Source of the DNA: Flavobacterium sp. 90
GTDB taxonomy: Bacteria; Bacteroidota; Bacteroidia; Flavobacteriales; Flavobacteriaceae
NCBI RefSeq assembly: GCF_004339525.1
Contig: NZ_SMGE01000001.1
Coordinates: 1 to 64,000 of the forward strand
Length of the DNA: 64,000 nucleotides
Reading direction: 5' to 3'
Shown in pieces: positions 32,133 to 40,190 of the stretch. A program made the translations under genes and the position numbers. The notes below the pieces were generated by a model. The model ran no database searches. It saw nothing but the letters and a program-made list of their open reading frames with translations, and had not been told where the DNA came from. Each line of letters starts with the position of its first letter. Position 1 is the first letter of the stretch.

Positions 32133-33794
32133 CTATTGATATACTCGTACATAATCAACCTCCATCGAAGATTGTGTAAAAGCAGCATCAATATTACCGC
32201 CCAGATTACCTCCCATTGCGACATTCAAAATTAAGAAGAAGTCACTATTAAACGGAAGAGAACCGTCATTAGGAACTGAATGAATCATTGTGTCATCTAC
32301 AAAAGTTTTGACTGATGATGCTGTCCAGATTGTTTTATAAACATGAAACTCTGTTGAAACATTTGGTATTGTTTTAGAGCCTGTATTTCCTTGTCCACCT
32401 GAATGTCCGGGATAATGAAGTGTGCTCAAAATAACATTTTGATTGTTTCCTACATGTTCCATCATATCTATTTCGCCACAGGCTGGCCAAGGTTTGGTTG
32501 CATAATTTTGTCCTAACATCCATAATGCTGGCCATGTTCCTGCTCCTATTGGAAGTTTAGCTTTTATCTCCAGTTTTCCATAAGTGAAGGAGAATTTACC
32601 ATCTGTTTTTAATCGCGCCGAAGAATAATCTGCTCCGCCTGAAGCTTCTTTTTTAGCCGTGATTTTAAGGTTTCCGCCCTGAACGATTACATTCGTAGCC
32701 GAGTTGGTATAATTCTGTTTTTCATTATTTCCCCAACCGTTAGTTCCTTTTCCTAAATCATAAACCCATTTTGTTGCGTCCGGAGCTCCATCAACATTGA
32801 ATTCATCAGAAAAAACCAGATTTGTAAAATCAGGATCAGGAGTTTGATTTGGCGGCGTTGTTGTAAAAGTATGATACCATGCCAATGAAGGATCTCCGCC
32901 CATAATAGCTCTAACAACCATTCTGTTTGCTGTAATAGATAATATCTCATAAGAACTTTGACCAATATAATACCCCATAAATCCTCCGTCAGAGAAGTTT
33001 AGCATTGTACCTCTGGTTTGTGTTGCATGATCTGGATTTTTGGTTACAACAGATTCTGAAGGACTTAATGAAACTGTTTTAACTCCCGTAGCATCATAAG
33101 TTAAACAAGCATCTCCAGATCCGCTTCCGCCTGCTACACTTTTGAATGATGCATTAAAGAATGTTGCTCCTCCGTTGTTTAATTCAAATTTCAATTGTCC
33201 ATCGACAAGTGAGAACGTCAATACGTTTTCGTATAAACAACTACTTGTTGGTGATCCTGCTTTTTCAAAAGGTGTTGCAGAATAATAGTTTGGATAAAAG
33301 TTTTTAGCAGCATCTCCATCATTTTGTCCTACTCCTAAATGTCCAGGTTCTGAAGCTGACCAATACCATTTTTGAGAACTTCCGTTGGTCAGGAAGTGAA
33401 CAGCTTCGTCGTCGCTAAAATTACTTAGCACAGTAACTTCTACCGTAGTATTTGACGCAACTCCTCCTTTTCCGTTTGCGATTATTGTTACTGTATAAGT
33501 GTTTACACCTGTTTTGGTAAAACGCTTAGTAAATACTCCGCTTGGAGAATTTTGTGAGGTTCCGTCGCTAAATACATATTTGTACGATACAGCATTATCT
33601 GCCGTTGCTACCAATTTTACCATTCCTGAACCGTCTCCGTCCGGAGCATCGGCAGCTTTTCCAATAATTTGAGCTGTTACTTTAAGATTCGATGGTGCTG
33701 ACAAATCGCCAAATGCATAATCATCTTTCTGGCAACTTACTGTCAAGAATATTGACAGTAATGCTATTATATTTATAATTATCTTTTTACTCAT
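32133..33794 (-). CDS. Surface lipoprotein with PKD and GH16 domains
   Basis: 553 residues. Lipoprotein signal peptide with lipobox Cys C21 (ending LTVSC). A PKD/Ig-like domain (about 35-125: SYKYVFSDGTSQNSPSG..YTVTIIANGKG) is followed by a beta-rich middle module (about 130-310, with a GSSQKWYWSASEPGHLG start) seen in other Bacteroidota PUL enzymes. The C-terminal GH16 domain (about 320-553) has E441-I-D-M-M-E446. The LWMLGQN and STLHYPGHS blocks match laminarinases. It would cut the glucan at the cell surface before SusCD import. 12 bp from the preceding gene. Confidence 0.93.
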   Translation of the reverse strand: MSKKIIINIIALLSIFLTVSCQKDDYAFGDLSAPSNLKVTAQIIGKAADAPDGDGSGMVKLVATADNAVSYKYVFSDGTSQNSPSGVFTKRFTKTGVNTYTVTIIANGKGGVASNTTVEVTVLSNFSDDEAVHFLTNGSSQKWYWSASEPGHLGVGQNDGDAAKNFYPNYYSATPFEKAGSPTSSCLYENVLTFSLVDGQLKFELNNGGATFFNASFKSVAGGSGSGDACLTYDATGVKTVSLSPSESVVTKNPDHATQTRGTMLNFSDGGFMGYYIGQSSYEILSITANRMVVRAIMGGDPSLAWYHTFTTTPPNQTPDPDFTNLVFSDEFNVDGAPDATKWVYDLGKGTNGWGNNEKQNYTNSATNVIVQGGNLKITAKKEASGGADYSSARLKTDGKFSFTYGKLEIKAKLPIGAGTWPALWMLGQNYATKPWPACGEIDMMEHVGNNQNVILSTLHYPGHSGGQGNTGSKTIPNVSTEFHVYKTIWTASSVKTFVDDTMIHSVPNDGSLPFNSDFFLILNVAMGGNLGGNIDAAFTQSSMEVDYVRVYQ

Positions 33795-33806
33795 GATTAC
33801 GTTTTT

Positions 33807-35360
33807 TTAATTGGATTGTTTAATGTCATCAAAATAATAGGTTTTCCCCGTGCCGTTAACTCCAAAGTCAAAGAACACTACTAATCGCTGAAATTGATTG
33901 GCTGTTGTAGCTCCGGTGAAATCAAAAGTGAGCTCTTCCCATCCATTTGCAACAGTTGTGGTTGCGTCTATTTCTTTATTGATTGTACTGTCTGACATGT
34001 TTTCAAACTTCATTTTAACGACAATTCCAGCTTGTGGCGACCATACTTTCATTTTGATCTTTTTGAAAGTAGAAAAATTAAGCGGACTTGCTAATTCGAT
34101 GAAAGATCCAGCCCAAACTTCAGAACCGCTTCCTTTTGTCAAAGCTCCTACTTTTGTAGAAGTATTGATTCCTGTTTTATCCGGATTATTGGCTACTACT
34201 GAATTTGCTCCTCCAAAATTGTTAAATGTATAAGTCAACACAGAAGACTCAAAAGTCAATGGCAATTTTACCGTTTCTACGCCTGCAGTCAATTCAATAT
34301 CATCAAAATAATAATCCACTCCGGTTCCATTATTTCCAAAATCAAAAAACAATACCACTCTTTGATAATTCTTAGTATTATCTACTGCTGAGAAATCAAA
34401 AGTCAATTCTTCCCAACCGTTAGCGATTGTATTAGTTACATCAACTTCTGTATTAATATTAGAATCGGCTAAGTTTTCTAATTTCATTTTAACCACGATT
34501 CCTGCTTTTGGAGACCACGCTTTAATTTTGATTTTTTTCAATGTAGAAAAATCAATTGGTGTTCCTAATTCCAAAAATGAACCCGCCCAAACTTCAGAAC
34601 CCGCACTTTTATTTAGTTTAGCTACTTTTGCGCTTGGATTATCTTCGTTTACACTTGGATTATTAGCCACAGTTGTAGTTGCTCCACCAAAATTATTAAA
34701 GGCATAATTAAGCGTTGCAGACTCAAAATCAACCGGTAATAAAATAGGATTAGAAATCGTAATTGATTCTTCGTAAGTTGTAGTTGCTACACCTCCGCTC
34801 AACGCTATTACTTTGACATTATACACACCTACATTTGCATACGTATGTTTAATAGTTTGACCTTCCATGAATTCTACAGGAACTTCGTCTGCAGTTTCTC
34901 CAAAATATACCTTAAAGAATGTTTCAAGATCTGCTTTTGCTGTAACTGAAGCTGATAAATTATCTCCGATTACATGCGCCAACGTTACTTTTAGATTCGT
35001 TGGAGCCAAAAACGAAACGGTTACTTCCTGATCTACTTCAGTTACTTTTCCGTTGATTCCCATTGCTTTAATTTTTGCATGGTAAACTCCTTCCGGATAT
35101 GTATGTGTTACGGTTCCGCCAGACCCAAAATAATCCGATTCAGGAGTTCCGTCTCCATAATTTATTTTGTATTGCGTAACGCCTTCTCCTTTAGGCAAGA
35201 AAGTAACTTTACCACTATTATCCTGCGTTACGGTGGTCAAAGCAGATATGTTTTTCGGCGCGCTTACGCCATCTATATCAATATTGCTATTATCGTCATT
35301 TGAACAACCCAGAAGTATTGTCAAAACGAAAAGACTTATAATAAAATGTAATTTTTTCAT
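33807..35360 (-). CDS. PUL surface glycan-binding lipoprotein with a tandem duplicated domain
   Basis: 517 residues. Lipobox Cys C19 in TILLGC. Two PKD-like domains (about 35-115 and 120-203) are followed by two copies of a ~150-residue beta-sandwich: 208-358 and 366-515. The copies share FESxxLxYxFNNFGGA, AGSEVWAGSF, KIKxKxWSPxAGIVVKMK, ANGWEELTFDF and FFDFGxNGTGxxYYFDDI, so they come from a recent duplication. No hydrolase motif is seen; the layout fits a surface glycan-binding protein in the SusE/F position. Substrate presumably beta-glucan by context. Confidence 0.88.
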   Translation of the reverse strand: MKKLHFIISLFVLTILLGCSNDDNSNIDIDGVSAPKNISALTTVTQDNSGKVTFLPKGEGVTQYKINYGDGTPESDYFGSGGTVTHTYPEGVYHAKIKAMGINGKVTEVDQEVTVSFLAPTNLKVTLAHVIGDNLSASVTAKADLETFFKVYFGETADEVPVEFMEGQTIKHTYANVGVYNVKVIALSGGVATTTYEESITISNPILLPVDFESATLNYAFNNFGGATTTVANNPSVNEDNPSAKVAKLNKSAGSEVWAGSFLELGTPIDFSTLKKIKIKAWSPKAGIVVKMKLENLADSNINTEVDVTNTIANGWEELTFDFSAVDNTKNYQRVVLFFDFGNNGTGVDYYFDDIELTAGVETVKLPLTFESSVLTYTFNNFGGANSVVANNPDKTGINTSTKVGALTKGSGSEVWAGSFIELASPLNFSTFKKIKMKVWSPQAGIVVKMKFENMSDSTINKEIDATTTVANGWEELTFDFTGATTANQFQRLVVFFDFGVNGTGKTYYFDDIKQSN

Positions 35361-35372
35361 AATAATGTTTTT

Positions 35373-36872
35373 TTAATATCCAGGGTTTTGCTTCCAATTT
35401 CCACTTGCGAATTGAATTTCTTCAATTGGCAGCGGAAATAACTCGTTTTTATTTGCTGTAAAACCTGGTATTTTTCCAACTGCTTTTCCAGTTCTTACTA
35501 AATCAAAGAAACGCTGTCCTTCTCCAAAAAGTTCCGATCTTCTCTCTGCCCAGATAAAATCTGTAAGTGCTGCTCCAGAAACTGATATATCATGATTGTT
35601 ATCTCCAAAAGCACGTCTTCTAACCTCGTTTAAATAAGTTCTTGCTTTTGCATCGTCAATTCCGCCACGGTTATAAGCTTCTGCAGCCATTAATAAAACA
35701 TCTGCATAACGAATTGCTCTGTAATTATTTGGGTTCGTTAAATTCAAATCTCCCTGAGCATTATCGCTTCTTTTTCTTGGCAAATATTTTCTGTTGAAAT
35801 AACCGGTGTCTTCGTTTCCTTTTCCAAACGTAACTCCTTTTCCATTATCATAACTTTTATTTGCTGCTGCCCAAGCTTCAATATCAAGTATGGCAACATT
35901 TTTACGTTTATCACCTGCTTCAAAAGAATTTGCAGCTTCTGCAGTAGGAACATTAAAACTAAATCCTGAAGAAAAAAGTGGTCCTGAATAATTTCTTACT
36001 CCGCTAAAACCAACCGCTACGTTTCCTTCACTACATTGCAAACAAGTAAAACCTGCTCCTTCAACATCTGTATATTGTACTTCAAAAACAGATTCCGGTC
36101 CGTTTTCTCCAGCCATTTCAAACATTGAATCATAATCTGTAACCAAACTGTATTTTCCAGAAGTGATTACGTTATTAAGAGAAGCTGCGGCTTGTGCATA
36201 TTTATTTTGATATAAATAAGCTTTTCCTAATAATGCTTCTGCTGCACCTTTTGTTACACGTCCTTTTTGAGATGCAATTGAAGATAAATTAGCGGTAGCA
36301 AAAATCAAATCAGCTTCTATAGAAGCATACACTTCTGCAACTGATGAGCGTGGTACTGTTTTTTCATCTCCAACTTTAAATCTCGCATCTCCTTTCATCG
36401 GGATTCCGCCAAACCATTTAACTAACTCAAACTGGTAATATGCTCTTAGAAAACGTGTTTCTGCAAGTAGCTGGGTTTTTCCCTCAAAATCGGTTTTATC
36501 TTTAAATTCAAGAATATAATTAGCTCTTTGAACTCCTGCAAACATCCAATTCCAGATATCTCTTAAATTGCTGTTTACCGGTGTATGAATCATATCGTCT
36601 ACTTGCTGCCAGCCAATTACGTCTGTTGGACTTTCTCCTCCTGCCAAAGTATTATCAGAAGCAATTTCTCCTAATAAAGCATTTGCATAAGTAGATTGCA
36701 GCAAATCGTAAGCGGCAACTAAAGCGTCGTTATAATCTTCTTTTGAATTGAAATAATTTTCAGAATCAATAGAATATTTAGGCTTTGGACTTACAAATTC
36801 ATCCGAACAAGAAATACTTATTGTCGAGAAAAGTGTAAGTGTTATAATGGATGTAATTAAATACTTTTTCAT
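35373..36872 (-). CDS. SusD/RagB-type starch/glycan-binding outer-membrane lipoprotein
   Basis: 499 residues. Signal peptide with lipobox Cys C22 (STISISC). SusD blocks: SENYFNSKEDYNDALVAAYDLLQ, WNWMFAGVQRANYIL, AETRFLRAYYQFELVKWFGGIPM, then TPR-like RVTKGAAEALLGKAYLYQNKY and the C-terminal NYRAIRYADVLLMAAEAYNRGG and RRSELFGEGQRFFDLVRTG. It binds the glycan and lids the SusC pore. 11 bp from susC. Confidence 0.96.
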   Translation of the reverse strand: MKKYLITSIITLTLFSTISISCSDEFVSPKPKYSIDSENYFNSKEDYNDALVAAYDLLQSTYANALLGEIASDNTLAGGESPTDVIGWQQVDDMIHTPVNSNLRDIWNWMFAGVQRANYILEFKDKTDFEGKTQLLAETRFLRAYYQFELVKWFGGIPMKGDARFKVGDEKTVPRSSVAEVYASIEADLIFATANLSSIASQKGRVTKGAAEALLGKAYLYQNKYAQAAASLNNVITSGKYSLVTDYDSMFEMAGENGPESVFEVQYTDVEGAGFTCLQCSEGNVAVGFSGVRNYSGPLFSSGFSFNVPTAEAANSFEAGDKRKNVAILDIEAWAAANKSYDNGKGVTFGKGNEDTGYFNRKYLPRKRSDNAQGDLNLTNPNNYRAIRYADVLLMAAEAYNRGGIDDAKARTYLNEVRRRAFGDNNHDISVSGAALTDFIWAERRSELFGEGQRFFDLVRTGKAVGKIPGFTANKNELFPLPIEEIQFASGNWKQNPGY

Positions 36873-36883
36873 TTTTATTGAAA

Positions 36884-39800
36884 TTAAAAATTAATGTTTA
36901 AACCCAATAAATAGGTTCTTGGAACTGGGTAAAACCCGTAATCAATTCCGGCACCAATTGGTGATTGAGAAACTCCATCTTTGTTTGTTGGTCCAAATGA
37001 AGCGCCTGGATCAAAACCTTTATATTTTGTAAAAGTGTATAGATTATTTACTCCTGTATAAAGTCTTAGTTTAGTAATTCCTGCTTTTTGAGTTACTTTA
37101 GGATCAAGTGTATATCCTAATTGTATGTTTTGAATTCTGAAATACGAAGCGTCTTCAACAAAATAATCAGAAAGTACATTGTTTGCAGTTGCTCCCGTCG
37201 TTACTCTTGGTACAGAATTACTTGTTCCCGGACCTGTCCATCTGTCTAAAACATAATCTAATCTATTAGCATCAGAAAGTACACGCTCGTAGTTACGAAC
37301 CATATCATTGCCTATTGAAGCAAAGCTGTAAAGTGCAAAATCAAGGCTTTTATAACTCATCTGAATATTGAAACCCATTGTAGCATCTGGAATTGGATCT
37401 CCAATATTGGTTTTATCCTTAGTATCAATTACACCATCGCCATTTACATCGACAAAACGAATATCTCCCGGTGAAGCATTTGCTCCTAAAGCCAATTGCG
37501 ATGGATGTGCATCAACTTCTGCCTGATTTTGAAAAATTCCGTCGGTTTTATAACCGTAGAAATATCCAATTGGTTGTCCGGCTTGCATGCGAGATGCTGC
37601 TGGCTGTCCAACTCCAAAACTACCAAGCTCGATAATTCCGGTTCCGTTGTTTACTTCTAATACTTCGTTCTTGATAAAAGTTACATTATAACCGACGCTC
37701 AAGCTAAAATTATCCCCAAATTTCTCTTTGTAATCTATTGCAAACTCAACTCCTGAATTTCTAACTGTACCAGCATTCAAAGTTGGAGCACTTGCGCCCG
37801 GAGCACCAACTCCTGTAATTCCCGAAACTGGAATATCCGGTATCAATAAATCTTTTCTGGTATCAATAAAATAATCTGCTACGATAGAAACTTTATCGTT
37901 TAATACTCTAAGGTCTAAACCAACATCAAACTTCTTTGCTTGTTCCCATTTCAACTTTGGATTAGGAATTTGTCCTGTTGCAACTCCGCTTACTAAATTG
38001 CCATCAAACACATAAGTAGCTTCTCCGTTTAAAAGGCTTAAGAAACCATTATTCGGGATTTGATCGTTTCCTAATGTACCATAACTGGCTCTTAATTTTA
38101 AGAAATTAAATGTTTTTGATTCTCCAAAGAAACCTTCGTCAGAAATTACCCAACCTCCGGTAAATGATGGAAAATATGCCACTTTATTATCCGGACCAAA
38201 TTTTGTTGATGCGTCACGTCTAATCATTGCAGACAATAGATATTTTCCTTTATAATCGTATTGTGCTCTTCCAAAGTAAGAAAGTCTTCTTTGATCATAA
38301 ACATAACCTCCGGTATTCAAAGCCGTTGGAACTCCTTTTGTCAAAGATAAATCTGCATAATCCCATGAATTATTAGGAACATCAAAACCGGTTCCTGAAG
38401 CTGAATTTCCCCATTGTTTAAAAATGGTATTTCCTAATGTTGCCGTGATATTATGGTTCTCCCCTATTTTTGTAACATACGTTGCATAAAGGTCAAACGA
38501 GTAATCATTATCGTTTGTCGCAGTTTGAGTTACAGAACTTCTTTGTACATCAAAAACTTTTCCGCCATAACTTATTTTCTTTCCAAATGATTTTCCTTCA
38601 CTATTTGAAGTATTAAATCCTATAGAACTAGAAAGCGTAAATCCTTTGAAAATCTTATAATCCAAACCAAAATTTCCGTTCAGTTTTTTATAATTGTAAT
38701 CATTGTAAGTATTTGCAATTTGAGCCAACGGATTTATAATTTCGTTACCTAAACCAGTTGTGTTTGGCACTAAAGTAAAATCGCCGTTTGCCGCATAAGG
38801 AGTTAAAGTTGCAGGAACGTTTAACGCATTAAACAATACAGATCCTAATCCGTTTTCGTTAATGGTTTTTCTATCAAAATACGTATAGATTACGTTTGTT
38901 TTTACTTTGAATTTATCGCTCAAATCAGCTCCTAAAGCTAATCTTGCCGTGTTTCTTAAAAATCCTGATTTATCTGAACCTACAATTCCTTCCTGATCCA
39001 GGTGAGAACCACTAATAGAATAGGTGATTTTATCAGAACCTCCAGAGATTGTTATATCACTATTTAATAAAGGAACACTTTTTCCCAGAACTTGTTTTTG
39101 CCAATCGGTTCCACTTCCTAAACCACTTGCATTTGGATAAGGAAGCGCTTTTCCGCCATTTGCATAACTTTCATTCAATAATAAAGCATATTCAGTAGCA
39201 TTTAACATTGGTAATTTTCTAGATGCTTCCTGAAATCCGGTATAACTATTAAAAGAAACTTTAGTTTTAGAATTCTTTTTACCCATTTTAGTGGTAATCA
39301 AGATGATTCCGTTTGCTGCGATTGTTCCGTAAATAGCAGCTTGAGCATCTTTTAAAACTGTAATAGTTTCAATATCATTTGGATTAAGCAAACTCAAATC
39401 TCCAACATAACCATCAATGATTGCCTGTGGTCCGTTTTCACCATTAGTTGCAATACCACGAATTCTAATGTCTAATTTTGCTCCCGGTGCACCAGATTGT
39501 GTGGTAACATTTACTCCGGAAACAGTTCCTTGCAACGCTTGTTCAACCTTTATCGGTTTTAAGATGTCAAGCGTTTTGCTGTCAATTACAGAAACAGCTC
39601 CTGTTACTTCTCTTTTCTTTTGAGATCCGTATCCAATCACGACAACTTCATCAAGTGATCTGGTATCATCGCTCAACTTTACAGTAATCTTTGGTGCCGT
39701 AACCACAACTTCTTGTGTTCGAAAACCTATATAACTGAAAACAATTGTCGTTCCTTTTGGAACTCCTAATAATTTAAAAGATCCGTCAAAGTCTGTGGTT

Positions 39801-39949
39801 GTACTTTGTGACGAAGTTTTAACTTTTACATTCACGCCAGGCAATGATAAACCTGTGCCATCTAGTACCGTTCCGCTTACATCAAAAGACTGCGAGAACG
39901 CATACGATGAAAACAGTAATAGTACGGTTAGTAATAATTTAGATTTCAT
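36884..39949 (-). CDS. SusC/RagA-type TonB-linked outer-membrane transporter
   Basis: 1021 residues. Signal peptide (about 1-19), CarboxypepD_reg-like domain (about 22-105: SGTVLDGTGLSLPGVNVKVK, TDFDGSFKLLGVPKGTTIVFSYIGF), plug (about 115-225: RSLDEVVVIGYGSQKKREVTGAVSVI, the SusC signature, then GAPGAKLDIRIRGIATNG and ITVLKDAQAAIYG) and a 22-strand barrel ending in LLGLNINF. No STN domain, so it is not tied to a FecR/sigma pathway. It imports oligosaccharides with SusD. First gene of the operon; about 240 bp separate it from the sensor-regulator gene on the same strand. Confidence 0.97.
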   Translation of the reverse strand: MKSKLLLTVLLLFSSYAFSQSFDVSGTVLDGTGLSLPGVNVKVKTSSQSTTTDFDGSFKLLGVPKGTTIVFSYIGFRTQEVVVTAPKITVKLSDDTRSLDEVVVIGYGSQKKREVTGAVSVIDSKTLDILKPIKVEQALQGTVSGVNVTTQSGAPGAKLDIRIRGIATNGENGPQAIIDGYVGDLSLLNPNDIETITVLKDAQAAIYGTIAANGIILITTKMGKKNSKTKVSFNSYTGFQEASRKLPMLNATEYALLLNESYANGGKALPYPNASGLGSGTDWQKQVLGKSVPLLNSDITISGGSDKITYSISGSHLDQEGIVGSDKSGFLRNTARLALGADLSDKFKVKTNVIYTYFDRKTINENGLGSVLFNALNVPATLTPYAANGDFTLVPNTTGLGNEIINPLAQIANTYNDYNYKKLNGNFGLDYKIFKGFTLSSSIGFNTSNSEGKSFGKKISYGGKVFDVQRSSVTQTATNDNDYSFDLYATYVTKIGENHNITATLGNTIFKQWGNSASGTGFDVPNNSWDYADLSLTKGVPTALNTGGYVYDQRRLSYFGRAQYDYKGKYLLSAMIRRDASTKFGPDNKVAYFPSFTGGWVISDEGFFGESKTFNFLKLRASYGTLGNDQIPNNGFLSLLNGEATYVFDGNLVSGVATGQIPNPKLKWEQAKKFDVGLDLRVLNDKVSIVADYFIDTRKDLLIPDIPVSGITGVGAPGASAPTLNAGTVRNSGVEFAIDYKEKFGDNFSLSVGYNVTFIKNEVLEVNNGTGIIELGSFGVGQPAASRMQAGQPIGYFYGYKTDGIFQNQAEVDAHPSQLALGANASPGDIRFVDVNGDGVIDTKDKTNIGDPIPDATMGFNIQMSYKSLDFALYSFASIGNDMVRNYERVLSDANRLDYVLDRWTGPGTSNSVPRVTTGATANNVLSDYFVEDASYFRIQNIQLGYTLDPKVTQKAGITKLRLYTGVNNLYTFTKYKGFDPGASFGPTNKDGVSQSPIGAGIDYGFYPVPRTYLLGLNINF

Positions 39950-40190
39950 AATTAGTTAGTTTTTATTGAAAGATAAAATTATCGTATCCTCTTAAGAATA
40001 CGTTAAAATTAACCTCAACAAAAAACATACACAACAAAAAAAATCTATTAAAATTCCATATATCACAAAAAATACACCTATTTACATATAATTTCAGAAT
40101 TGAAATTTCCTTAACATTCCCTTAACAAAAACACGGCAAATATCAAATGTTGTGGTAATGTATAGTTTTTTATCGCCGATTTTTTCCTTC

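Noticed and set aside
30377..39949. Control of the polysaccharide locus by the nearby ECF sigma factor
   Set aside because: SusC lacks the STN signalling domain, no FecR-type anti-sigma factor is encoded, and the locus has its own sensor-regulator.
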